DNA of 9,802 nucleotides, from the NCBI GenBank assembly GCA_946633275.1, contig CAMPAT010000012.1, forward strand, positions 1-9,802, read 5' to 3'. The translations under genes were made by a program, and so were the position numbers. Below, piece after piece: positions 1 to 6,546 of this stretch (positions within the stretch are counted from its first letter, which is position 1; each line of letters starts with the position of its first letter). The notes under the pieces were generated by a model. That model was not told where the DNA came from, did not search any database, and saw only the letters and a list, made by a program, of their open reading frames with translations. The DNA is from an uncultured Clostridia bacterium. Lineage in GTDB: Bacteria > Bacillota > Clostridia > Oscillospirales > Acutalibacteraceae.

Positions 1-1116
1 ATGTCCGCTCCCGGCAGAACAGAGGTTTGCGGAAACCATACGGACCATAATAATGGTAAGGTGCTCGCGGCTTCAATCAACCTCGACGCAATCGCTGTTG
101 TCAGCGCAAATGACGACGGCGTTATCCGCGTTAAGTCGAAGGGACATAAGATGAATGTCGTTGACCTTACAGACCTTGAGCCTAAGGAGAGCCGCTACGG
201 CGACTCGACATCTCTCGTTCAGGGCGTTGCCGCAGGTATTAAGAATCTCGGCTTTGAGGTGAGCGGCTTTGACGCTTATACTACGAGCGACGTTATGGGC
301 GGCTCAGGACTCTCATCTTCCGCTGCGTTTGAGGTGCTGCTCGGCTCTGTTATCTCTTATATGTTCAATGACGGCAAAATCAGCGCTGTTGATATCGCAA
401 AGGTTGCGCAGTACAGCGAGAACGTATTTTTCGGCAAACCCTGCGGTCTTCTTGACCAGATGGCGGCTTCTGTCGGCACGTTTGTTACTATAGATTTTGA
501 GTCTACTGAAAATCCTGTTATCAAGAAGCTTGATTTCGATTTTTCAAAGTCGGGTCACTCGCTTTGCATAGTTGACACAGGCGGAAATCACTCTGACCTT
601 ACCGATGACTACGCTGCTGTACGCGGCGAGATGGAAGCTGTTGCAAAAGCTCTCGGCAAGAACGTTCTTCGTGAGATTTCATACGAGGAGTTCTTCTCGC
701 GCATTCCCGAGCTTACGGGCAAGGTTAACGACAGAGCAATCCTGCGCGCAATCCATTTCTACAACGAGAACAAACGCGTCGACAAGGCTGTAAAATGTCT
801 TGAAAGCGGCGACTTTGAAGGCTTTAAGGAGATTATTATCGAAAGCGGAAAATCCTCATTTGAGCTTAATCAGAACGTCTACACTCCAAAAAATCCGACT
901 GAGCAGAAGCTTTCTCTTGCACTCGCTATATCCGAGGAAATCCTCAAGGGCAGAGGCGCGTGGAGAGTTCACGGCGGCGGATTTGCCGGCACCATTCAGG
1001 CGTTTGTTCCTAACGACCTCCTTGATACATATAAGACAACAATTGAGAGCGTATTCGGCAAGGATAAGTGCTATGTCCTGATTATCAGACCTGTAGGCGG
1101 AACTCAGGTTATCTGA
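1..1116 (+). CDS. galK: Galactokinase, 5'-truncated by the window edge
   Basis: Phosphorylates alpha-D-galactose to galactose-1-phosphate with ATP in the cytoplasm, the entry step of the Leloir pathway. The GHMP-kinase motifs appear in order, numbered from the first visible codon: the substrate-binding signature GRTEVCGNHTDH at 5-16, the phosphate-binding loop GGSGLSSSAA at 100-109, KPCGLLDQ at 146-153 with the likely catalytic Asp152, and the C-terminal RVHGGGFAGT at 322-331. The ATG at base 1 is probably an internal Met. Galactokinases normally have some 30-50 residues before the SAPGR motif and no ribosome binding site can be seen, so the gene very likely begins upstream. HTDH instead of the textbook HxDY is, as I remember, common in clostridial members. 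The stop is TGA at 1114. A lipid kinase gene starts 32 bases later in the same direction, so the two may be co-transcribed. Confidence 0.95.
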   Translation: MSAPGRTEVCGNHTDHNNGKVLAASINLDAIAVVSANDDGVIRVKSKGHKMNVVDLTDLEPKESRYGDSTSLVQGVAAGIKNLGFEVSGFDAYTTSDVMGGSGLSSSAAFEVLLGSVISYMFNDGKISAVDIAKVAQYSENVFFGKPCGLLDQMAASVGTFVTIDFESTENPVIKKLDFDFSKSGHSLCIVDTGGNHSDLTDDYAAVRGEMEAVAKALGKNVLREISYEEFFSRIPELTGKVNDRAILRAIHFYNENKRVDKAVKCLESGDFEGFKEIIIESGKSSFELNQNVYTPKNPTEQKLSLALAISEEILKGRGAWRVHGGGFAGTIQAFVPNDLLDTYKTTIESVFGKDKCYVLIIRPVGGTQVI

Positions 1117-1148
1117 TTTAATTCTATTTGTGTGAAAAGAGAAGTGTA

Positions 1149-2105
1149 ATGAAATTTGTATTTATTGTTAATCCTATCGCCGGAAGCGAGGATAAAGCGC
1201 GTGTTTTCAAGAATATCAGGAGCGCGTTTCGTCACAACGACCACGAGATGGTCATTGAAGAGACTAAGGCGCGCGGCGACGCAAAGGATATTGCGGCTCG
1301 CTATGCTTCTGAGTTCGGCGGCGACTGCGTAGTGGTTGCCTGTGGCGGCGACGGAACTGTCCACGAGGTCGCAAACGGACTCGCGCATACTGAAACTCCG
1401 ATGATGCTTCTTCCGTTCGGAACGGGTAATGATTTCGCGAAGAAGGTTTACGGCACGAAGGATATAGATGTCGAGAAGATTATTTCGCAGTTCGGTCTGT
1501 TTGGCGGCGAGGTTGCTTACGATGTGAAGCCGATTGATATCATCGATTATAACGGCGAAAAATGTATTAACGTAATGTCCTTCGGTCTCGATACAATAGT
1601 CGAAACTATCGGACGTAAAATGGTCGCAAAAGCGCCGTTTCTCGGCCAGAAAGCATATACCGTGGCTATCCTTCCCGTGCTTGCAAAACCGCTGCATTAC
1701 AAGATTAGTTACGACGTTACGTGCGTCGACAATGACGGCAGCGAGTATCAGATGAAAGAGGATAATAAGGACTTCGTTCTCTTCGCAATCTGTAATGCGA
1801 GCTACTACGGCGGCGGCTTTTGTCCTGCTCCCGATTCAGTTCTCGACGACGGACTGCTCGACTTTGCCCTTGTAAACGGTATGGCGCTTCACAAGGCGCT
1901 CCCGATGATTCCGAAGTATTCCGCAGGTAAGGCAAATGAAGAAACCTTCCCCGGTCTTATAACCACGGGAAGGCTCAAATGCGGACGAATCTGGATGGAG
2001 GACGGCTCAAATCTCCTCGGAAACTGCGACGGTGAAAACTTCGATTACAGCGACCTCACCTTCAAGGTTGAGGAAAAGGCGATTAAGCTTTGCTTCTTAA
2101 AATAA
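1149..2105 (+). CDS. Diacylglycerol kinase catalytic-domain lipid kinase (DagK/YegS-like)
   Basis: A predicted cytoplasmic or membrane-associated kinase that phosphorylates a lipid hydroxyl with ATP, most likely diacylglycerol to phosphatidic acid in lipid recycling. The 318-residue protein shows the family marks in order: VNPIAGS near the N-terminus (residues 7-13), nucleotide-binding GGDGT at 66-70, PFGTGNDF at 89-96, then the C-terminal lobe with SYYGGGF, a PDSVLDDGLLDFALV stretch and CDGENF near the end. Length is normal. I chose ATG 1149. An in-frame TTG at 1128 would add seven residues, but the beta strand MKFVFIVNP starts exactly at 1149, as in relatives. The ribosome binding site is only a purine-rich stretch (1135-1144), so translation may depend partly on coupling to galK, 32 bases upstream. 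Family assignment is firm; the exact substrate (diacylglycerol, undecaprenol, sphingoid-like) cannot be read from sequence. Confidence 0.93.
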   Translation: MKFVFIVNPIAGSEDKARVFKNIRSAFRHNDHEMVIEETKARGDAKDIAARYASEFGGDCVVVACGGDGTVHEVANGLAHTETPMMLLPFGTGNDFAKKVYGTKDIDVEKIISQFGLFGGEVAYDVKPIDIIDYNGEKCINVMSFGLDTIVETIGRKMVAKAPFLGQKAYTVAILPVLAKPLHYKISYDVTCVDNDGSEYQMKEDNKDFVLFAICNASYYGGGFCPAPDSVLDDGLLDFALVNGMALHKALPMIPKYSAGKANEETFPGLITTGRLKCGRIWMEDGSNLLGNCDGENFDYSDLTFKVEEKAIKLCFLK

Positions 2106-2115
2106 TACATATTAA

Positions 2116-2145
2116 AAACGGCTGTTTCGTCTGAAACAGCCGTTT
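2116..2145. terminator. Bidirectional intrinsic terminator between lipid kinase and small membrane protein genes
   Basis: A perfect 13-bp stem (2116-2128 with 2133-2145, arms AAACGGCTGTTTC and its complement) closes a four-base GTCT loop. It starts 10 bases after the lipid kinase stop codon and ends two bases before the stop of the convergent minus-strand small gene. Read on the minus strand, the stem runs into five uridines (complement of 2114-2118). On the plus strand the tail is weaker, UUUAUCUAU. It therefore probably ends both transcripts, and is better suited to the minus-strand one. Confidence 0.85.
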
Positions 2146-2147
2146 AT

Positions 2148-2282
2148 CTATCGTAAGATTGCAAATCCCAAGTCAATTGCGCCGCCGAGAAGTCTTGATG
2201 TTCTGTGCATGCCGAGCGTTTCGGTTGCCCAGAGAAGAATAAGCGCAACGAGAATGGCGATAATCATTGCTTCCTTGCTCAT
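2148..2282 (-). CDS. Small single-pass membrane protein, 44 residues, unknown function
   Basis: A 44-codon gene with ATG at 2282-2280 and TAG at 2150-2148. The protein starts MSKEAMIIAILVALILLWAT and continues with a basic, amphipathic-looking tail ending in GAIDLGFAILR. Residues 6-23 form a probable transmembrane helix. The tail after it carries His26, Arg27, Arg30 and Arg44. The case for a real gene is strong despite its size: a seven-base ribosome binding site AGGAGGG (complement of 2288-2294) sits five bases before the ATG, a near-consensus promoter lies upstream (2317-2345), and a perfect terminator stem follows directly. It is thus a complete single-gene unit, divergent from the sodium-pump genes. 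I do not recognise the family. A small regulatory membrane peptide, or less likely a type I toxin-like peptide, are possibilities. No antitoxin RNA is evident. Confidence 0.75.
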   Translation of the reverse strand: MSKEAMIIAILVALILLWATETLGMHRTSRLLGGAIDLGFAILR

Positions 2283-2316
2283 AATTACCCTCCTAAAATT
2301 ACTTTGTCTAATACTT

Positions 2317-2345
2317 ATTATAAACACAAATTAAAAATAAATCAA
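2317..2345 (-). promoter_or_regulatory. Sigma-A-type promoter of the small membrane protein gene
   Basis: On the minus strand TTGATT (complement of 2340-2345) and a perfect TATAAT (complement of 2317-2322) are separated by exactly 17 bases. Transcription would start near 2310, about 28 bases before the ATG. This is back to back with the promoter of the decarboxylase subunits. Confidence 0.7.
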
Positions 2346-2393
2346 TAGCTTTTTTATGCAAATCGACGAAGTCAAAAAAATACCTGTTTTTTG

Positions 2394-2422
2394 TTGAAAA
2401 ATCTGATGTGTTGTTCTATAAT
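2394..2422 (+). promoter_or_regulatory. Sigma-A-type promoter of the decarboxylase gamma/beta genes
   Basis: TTGAAA (2394-2399) and TATAAT (2417-2422) are spaced by exactly 17 bases, about 30 bases before the gamma-subunit start. Just upstream lie an A7 tract (2374-2380) and a T6 tract (2387-2392), which could act as an UP-like or bent-DNA element. A second TATAAT at 2435-2440 has no matching -35 and is probably only AT-rich sequence. Confidence 0.75.
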
Positions 2423-2454
2423 ATTATTAATTATTATAATGGGGGAATTTGGGT

Positions 2455-2898
2455 ATGAGCCTTTATTCACTTGCAACCTCAGTCGTTCCAGATACTTCCG
2501 TCGGATTTACTGCGACGGTAATTATCGCAGGGCTGGGAATAGTGCTCGCTACTTTGGCGGTACTGATAATTGTATTTAACATATTCGGCAAATTAGTTTC
2601 AAAAACGCAAGGAGCAAATATGAGAAAGAATAAGAAGAGCAAGACATCGTTACAAGCAACGAGCGAACTTAATATAATTCCTACTCCGCCGCCGGCAGTT
2701 ACTCCTGCACCTGTTGCAGAGGGTATCAGCGGTGAAGTTGTTGCTGCAATCAGCGCGGCTGTATATATGATGGAGGGCGAGGGAACAGTAGTTACCTCGA
2801 TTGCTCCTGCTGCCGTACGCACGCAGACTCCAAACCCGATTACAAGACGCAATCCGTGGGCGTTTGCAGCTATTACTGAAAACACAAGACCTTTTTAG
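2455..2898 (+). CDS. oadG: Sodium-pump decarboxylase gamma-like subunit (OadG family)
   Basis: The predicted small membrane-anchor subunit of a Na+-translocating biotin-dependent decarboxylase, which holds the cytoplasmic carboxyltransferase onto the beta pump. The 147-residue protein has one transmembrane helix at about 19-44 (GFTATVIIAGLGIVLATLAV and onward, ending FNIFGKL), then a Lys-rich cytoplasmic stretch (57-64), a Pro/Ala linker (76-88: PTPPPAVTPAPVA), a predicted helix ISGEVVAAISAAVYMMEG, and a C-terminal RRNPWAFAAITENTRPF. The ISxEVVAAI helix and the late Trp-containing motif are, from memory, usual in clostridial OadG-like proteins. The start is ATG 2455, preceded by GGGGGAA at 2441-2447; an in-frame TTG two codons upstream is less likely. 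The stop TAG lies inside the beta subunit's ribosome binding site, so the pair is probably translationally coupled. The substrate (oxaloacetate, methylmalonyl-CoA or glutaconyl-CoA) cannot be decided here. Confidence 0.82.
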   Translation: MSLYSLATSVVPDTSVGFTATVIIAGLGIVLATLAVLIIVFNIFGKLVSKTQGANMRKNKKSKTSLQATSELNIIPTPPPAVTPAPVAEGISGEVVAAISAAVYMMEGEGTVVTSIAPAAVRTQTPNPITRRNPWAFAAITENTRPF

Positions 2899-2910
2899 GA
2901 GGACGCTTGA

Positions 2911-4125
2911 ATGGAAGTTTTACAAGGTGTCTGGGAGGTTATTAAGAGCATATTTTTAAACAGCGGATATGCTTACTTCTTCGCGGACGAGGGCTGGAAG
3001 AACCTGGTAATGCTTTTAGTTGCCTTCTTTTTCCTCTGGCTCGGTATCAAACGCGGATTTGAGCCGCTCCTTATGATACCGATTGCATTCGGAATGCTGC
3101 TTGCAAATCTGCCTTTGGCAAATCTTGCGGTGCAGTATCACGACCTGCATGGATTTATTGATTTAGTTGCCGGCAGGCTTACGGACAGCGCAGGCAAAAC
3201 GCTGACTCCGGGACTTATGGACTTTTTATACTTCGGCGTTAAAGCGGGAATTTATCCTCCGCTTATCTTCCTCGGAATCGGCTCTATGACTGATTTCTCG
3301 TCGCTTATCGCGCGTCCGAGCTCGTTTATTCTCGGCGCTGCAGCGCAGCTCGGTATTTTTGTCGCGTATCTCGTGGCAATACTGCTTGGCTTTGCGCCGA
3401 ATGAAGCCGGTTCAATCGCGATTATCGGCGGCGCTGACGGACCTACGGCGATTTTCGTAACGTCGAAGCTCGCCCCTGCAATGCTCGGTACAATTGCCGT
3501 CGCGGCGTATTCATATATGGCGCTCGTTCCCGTTATTCAGCCGCCTATTATGCGCGCGCTGACTACGAAAAAAGAGCGTAGCGTAGTTATGGACAATCTT
3601 CGCCCCGTTTCTAAGCTTGAAAAAATTCTGTTCCCGATTATGGTAACGGTTATTGTGTCTCTACTGCTCCCCGACGCAGCTACTCTTGTCGGAATGCTTA
3701 TGCTCGGCAATCTGCTCAAGGAGAGCGGACGCACGGAACGTATCGCAAAAGCGGCGCAGAATGAGCTTATGAATATCGTTACAATTCTTCTCGGACTTTC
3801 TGTCGGCGCAACCACCTCGGCGCAGTCGTTCCTCAATCTGAACACGCTTAAAATCGTGCTTCTCGGACTGCTCGCATTCGGCTTCGGTACTGCAGGCGGA
3901 ACGTTGTTCGGTAAGCTTATGTATATCCTCACGCGAGGAAAAGTTAATCCGCTTATCGGCTCGGCAGGCCTTTCTGCCGTACCTATGGCGGCGCGTGTCA
4001 GCCAGAAGGAAGGCGCAAGGGAGAATCCTGCAAACTTCCTGCTTATGCACGCTATGGGACCGAACGTGTCCGGCGTTATCGGCTCTGCAGTTGCGGCAGG
4101 TATCCTGCTGACTCTGCTTGGATAA
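2911..4125 (+). CDS. oadB: Na+-translocating decarboxylase beta subunit (OadB/MmdB/GcdB)
   Basis: An integral membrane subunit that uses the energy of decarboxylating carboxybiotin to pump Na+ outward. The 404-residue protein is hydrophobic throughout with many predicted membrane segments. The known key residues of Klebsiella OadB align with one constant offset of 27: Asp203 to Asp176 in GGADGPTAIF, and Asn373, Gly377, Ser382 and Arg389 to Asn346, Gly350, Ser355 and Arg362 in NPLIGSAGLSAVPMAAR. All of these are intact, so the pump should be functional. A strong AGGAGGA at 2897-2903 overlaps the gamma-subunit stop, eight bases before ATG. No carboxyltransferase (alpha) or biotin-carrier gene is in the window. 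The pair must join an alpha subunit encoded elsewhere, or serve more than one decarboxylase. The family is certain; the symbol oadB is provisional because mmdB and gcdB products are nearly indistinguishable. Confidence 0.95.
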   Translation: MEVLQGVWEVIKSIFLNSGYAYFFADEGWKNLVMLLVAFFFLWLGIKRGFEPLLMIPIAFGMLLANLPLANLAVQYHDLHGFIDLVAGRLTDSAGKTLTPGLMDFLYFGVKAGIYPPLIFLGIGSMTDFSSLIARPSSFILGAAAQLGIFVAYLVAILLGFAPNEAGSIAIIGGADGPTAIFVTSKLAPAMLGTIAVAAYSYMALVPVIQPPIMRALTTKKERSVVMDNLRPVSKLEKILFPIMVTVIVSLLLPDAATLVGMLMLGNLLKESGRTERIAKAAQNELMNIVTILLGLSVGATTSAQSFLNLNTLKIVLLGLLAFGFGTAGGTLFGKLMYILTRGKVNPLIGSAGLSAVPMAARVSQKEGARENPANFLLMHAMGPNVSGVIGSAVAAGILLTLLG

Positions 4126-4133
4126 ACTAAAAA

Positions 4134-4153
4134 GGGAGGGTAAACGCCCTCCC
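4134..4153. terminator. GC-rich hairpin between oadB and pcrA, weak terminator or attenuator
   Basis: GGGAGGG (4134-4140) pairs with CCCTCCC (4147-4153) around a six-base TAAACG loop, nine bases after the oadB stop. The plus-strand tail is only GTTTATTATC, a poor uridine tract. The minus strand would read five uridines (complement of 4129-4133). I see no good promoter between this hairpin and pcrA, so some transcription from oadB may pass through to pcrA. Confidence 0.65.
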
Positions 4154-4175
4154 GTTTATTATCAATGGAGAATAT

Positions 4176-6455
4176 ATGAATAAAGACGCAGTAAAACCAA
4201 ATAAAGAGCAGCAGCGCGTTATTGATACCGTTGACGGTCCTGTGCTCGTTGTTGCAGGTGCAGGAACGGGCAAAACTGCTACTATAGTTAAACGAATTGA
4301 GCATATTATTCGCGACGGATATGCGCTTCCCTGGCAGGTGCTCGCGATTACATTTACAAATAAGGCTGCAGGCGAGCTTAAGGAGCGACTCGTAAATACT
4401 ATCGGCGACGAGGCAAGCGAAATCTGGGCGCAGACGTTTCACTCTATGTGCGCGCGAATGCTCAGGCGCTACGGCGATAGGCTCGGCTATTCTCAGCACT
4501 TTACTATCTATGATACCGACGACCAGAAACGTGTTATGAAGCGCGTTCAGAAGAGCCTCGGCATTGAGGACAAGTTCCTTAATCACCGCTCAATTCTCGC
4601 GGAAATCAGCCGCGCTAAGGATAGTCTTATCAGCCCTGCTGAGTACAAGGCAAGTACGGTAAACGACTTCCGCAAGGCGAAAATCGCGCAATGCTACGAG
4701 GAGTATCAGAAGGAGCTGATGCGCGCTGACGCAATGGATTTTGATGATATGATTTATAATACCGTTGCGCTTCTCAAGGAAAACGACGACGTACTCGAGC
4801 ATTATCAGCACCAGTTTAAGTACGTTATTGTAGACGAGTACCAGGACACGAGCTACGCTCAGTATGTCTTGACATATCTTCTTGCAGGCGGATACCATAA
4901 TATTTGCGTTGTCGGCGATGACGACCAGAGTATTTACCGCTTCCGCGGCGCTACGATTGAAAATATTATGCGTTTTAAGGAGCGTTATGAGAACGAAGGA
5001 CTTAAGGTTATTCAGCTTGAGCTTGCGGAGAATTACCGCTCAATGCAGAACATTCTCGACGCGGCAAACGGCGTTATTAAGAATAACTCAACGCGCCTTG
5101 CGGATAAGCACCTGCGCTCTTACGCAGGTAAGGACGGCGAGAAGGTAGTTCTTTATACTGCGCTGAGCGAAACGGACGAGGCGCGCTTTATCGTAGATGA
5201 GATTAACGAAAATGTTAAAAACGGCAGGGCGTACAGGGACCATGCGGTGCTTTACCGTATGAACGCGCAGTCCCGTAATATAGAAATGATGCTCGCAAAG
5301 TCCGGCGTGTCATATAAGATTATCGGCGGTAACCGTTTCTTTGACCGTAAGGAGATTAAGGATATCGTTTCGTATTTTGCCGTGGTGAATAATACGGCTG
5401 ATAATGTACGCCTTCAGCGTATTATCAATACTCCGAAACGCGGTATCGGCGATACTATGTTTAACTACATACTCGAGATTGCAGCGGTTAACGGTATGAC
5501 TGCTTTTGAGGTGTGTGAGCACGCCGATGAGTTTGCAAAAACTTCGCGCAGCGCAGGCAGACTGAGAGAGTTTTGCGACCTCATCAACGGCTTAATCAGA
5601 TGTAGCGAGGACGGAATGAAACCGTCTGATTTGCTGCAGGAAATTATTGAAAAAACGGGATATTTTAACTTCCTTGATGAGGACGACCCGCAGACTGCGG
5701 ATACGCGCAAGGAGAATGTCCAGGAGCTTTCCTCAATGCTCATTAAGTACCAGGAGGAGGACGACGAGTTCACTATCTCCGATTTCCTTGAGGACGTTGC
5801 GCTTGTGTCGGATATCGACTCCTATAACGAGGATGACGACTGCGTTGTGCTTATGACGCTTCACTCTGCAAAGGGACTTGAATTTCCCGTAGTGTTTATC
5901 CCCGGACTTGAGGAGGGAATATTCCCCGGTAATCAGAGTATGTACAGCGATGAGGAGCTTGAAGAGGAACGCCGCCTCGCATACGTCGGCATAACGCGCG
6001 CGAGAGAAAAGCTTTATCTCATTAATGCGCGTCAGCGTATGCTTTACGGCTCAACAAACCGCAATATTGCGTCGCGCTTCCTGCGTGAAATTCCGCCTGA
6101 GGTTACCGAGGACAAAACAGTCCGCGAGCAGCCGAAATCGTATTCCTTCGGCGGATATTCGGGCACTTCATCAGGCTTCGGAACGCCGAAAAAACCGCAT
6201 AAATACAGCAAAACTACTCCAATCGGAGAGGCGAGACAGAATAGCTCCGCAGCTCATCAGTTCGGCCAGACTACGTCTGCTTGCGCGACGGGAGAAACGT
6301 ATAGAAAGGGCGATACAGTAAGACATAAGTCCTTCGGCACCGGCGTAATTATCGGCGCAAAGCCGATGGGTAACGATACTCTTCTTGAGGTCGCTTTTGA
6401 CAAGGCAGGAACGAAAAAACTTATGGCTAATTTTGCGAAACTGGAAAAGGTTTAA
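4176..6455 (+). CDS. pcrA: ATP-dependent DNA helicase PcrA (UvrD/Rep family, SF1A)
   Basis: A 3'-5' DNA helicase acting in nucleotide-excision and mismatch repair, removal of RecA filaments, and replication-transcription conflicts. The 759 residues are typical for PcrA. Motifs run in order: Q-motif region NKEQQRVIDT (9-18), Walker A AGAGTGKT (27-34), motif Ia TFTNKAAGE, Walker B DEYQD (220-224), motif III GDDDQSIYRFRGA from 247, motif IV ENYRS, motif V TLHSAKGLEF from 561, motif VI RRLAYVGITRAR (599-610), a low-complexity Ser/Gly/Lys linker, and a C-terminal Tudor-like module (about 708-759, RKGDTVRHKSFGTGVI) known in PcrA to bind RNA polymerase. Motif III has Phe where Bacillus/Geobacillus PcrA has Trp (RWRGA), a conservative change. 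The ribosome binding site GGAG (4167-4170) lies five bases before ATG. A hairpin both precedes and follows the gene. Confidence 0.96.
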   Translation: MNKDAVKPNKEQQRVIDTVDGPVLVVAGAGTGKTATIVKRIEHIIRDGYALPWQVLAITFTNKAAGELKERLVNTIGDEASEIWAQTFHSMCARMLRRYGDRLGYSQHFTIYDTDDQKRVMKRVQKSLGIEDKFLNHRSILAEISRAKDSLISPAEYKASTVNDFRKAKIAQCYEEYQKELMRADAMDFDDMIYNTVALLKENDDVLEHYQHQFKYVIVDEYQDTSYAQYVLTYLLAGGYHNICVVGDDDQSIYRFRGATIENIMRFKERYENEGLKVIQLELAENYRSMQNILDAANGVIKNNSTRLADKHLRSYAGKDGEKVVLYTALSETDEARFIVDEINENVKNGRAYRDHAVLYRMNAQSRNIEMMLAKSGVSYKIIGGNRFFDRKEIKDIVSYFAVVNNTADNVRLQRIINTPKRGIGDTMFNYILEIAAVNGMTAFEVCEHADEFAKTSRSAGRLREFCDLINGLIRCSEDGMKPSDLLQEIIEKTGYFNFLDEDDPQTADTRKENVQELSSMLIKYQEEDDEFTISDFLEDVALVSDIDSYNEDDDCVVLMTLHSAKGLEFPVVFIPGLEEGIFPGNQSMYSDEELEEERRLAYVGITRAREKLYLINARQRMLYGSTNRNIASRFLREIPPEVTEDKTVREQPKSYSFGGYSGTSSGFGTPKKPHKYSKTTPIGEARQNSSAAHQFGQTTSACATGETYRKGDTVRHKSFGTGVIIGAKPMGNDTLLEVAFDKAGTKKLMANFAKLEKV

Positions 6456-6473
6456 TAGTTCACTTACCTGAAA

Positions 6474-6502
6474 TTAACAAAAATATTACTCCTTCATATG
6501 AT
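6474..6502 (+). promoter_or_regulatory. Promoter of the 263-residue Cys-rich protein gene, nested in the pcrA terminator
   Basis: TTAACA (6474-6479) and TATGAT (6497-6502), each five of six to consensus, are spaced by exactly 17 bases. The predicted start is near 6508-6510, leaving a leader of about 38 bases. The spacer and the -10 overlap the 5' arm of the downstream hairpin, so an RNA made from here would lack that arm. Confidence 0.6.
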
Positions 6503-6546
6503 GTACTAAAGCAATGCTTTAATAATCATTTTGAAGGAGTTTTTTT
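6488..6546 (+). terminator. pcrA terminator hairpin whose 3' arm is the next gene's Shine-Dalgarno sequence
   Basis: The outer stem ACTCCTTCA (6488-6496) pairs with TGAAGGAGT (6532-6540), continues after a small bulge with ATGAT (6498-6502) pairing ATCAT (6525-6529), and encloses an inner hairpin TAAAGC-AAT-GCTTTA (6507-6521). Seven T residues (6540-6546) follow and abut the ATG at 6547. It therefore reads as an intrinsic terminator for pcrA. The 3' arm also contains AAGGAG (6534-6539), an ideal ribosome binding site seven bases before that ATG. In read-through RNA the site would be paired. In RNA started at the internal promoter it would be free. Confidence 0.75.

Noticed and set aside
1128..1148. 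TTG start seven codons upstream for the lipid kinase
   Set aside because: It is a rare start codon without a clear ribosome binding site. The conserved N-terminal beta strand begins at ATG 1149.
1104..1697. 197-codon minus-strand frame opposite the lipid kinase
   Set aside because: It lies wholly antisense to a confidently assigned gene, with no ribosome binding site I could see and no domain signature.
2391..2579. 62-codon plus-strand frame across the oad promoter
   Set aside because: It begins inside the predicted -35 region, so it could not be translated from that promoter. It shifts frame against the well-supported gamma subunit.
3537..4586. 349-codon open frame on the minus strand over the oadB end and pcrA start
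   Set aside because: It is antisense to two genes with intact family motifs and spans their intergenic hairpin. The translation is low-complexity Ser/Arg/Ile-rich with no recognisable domain, as expected from a codon-bias shadow.
6507..6521. TAAAGC-AAT-GCTTTA inverted repeat as an independent operator or att site
   Set aside because: It is short and AT-rich, sits inside the larger hairpin, and has no second copy that I noticed in the window; it is best read as the inner part of that structure.
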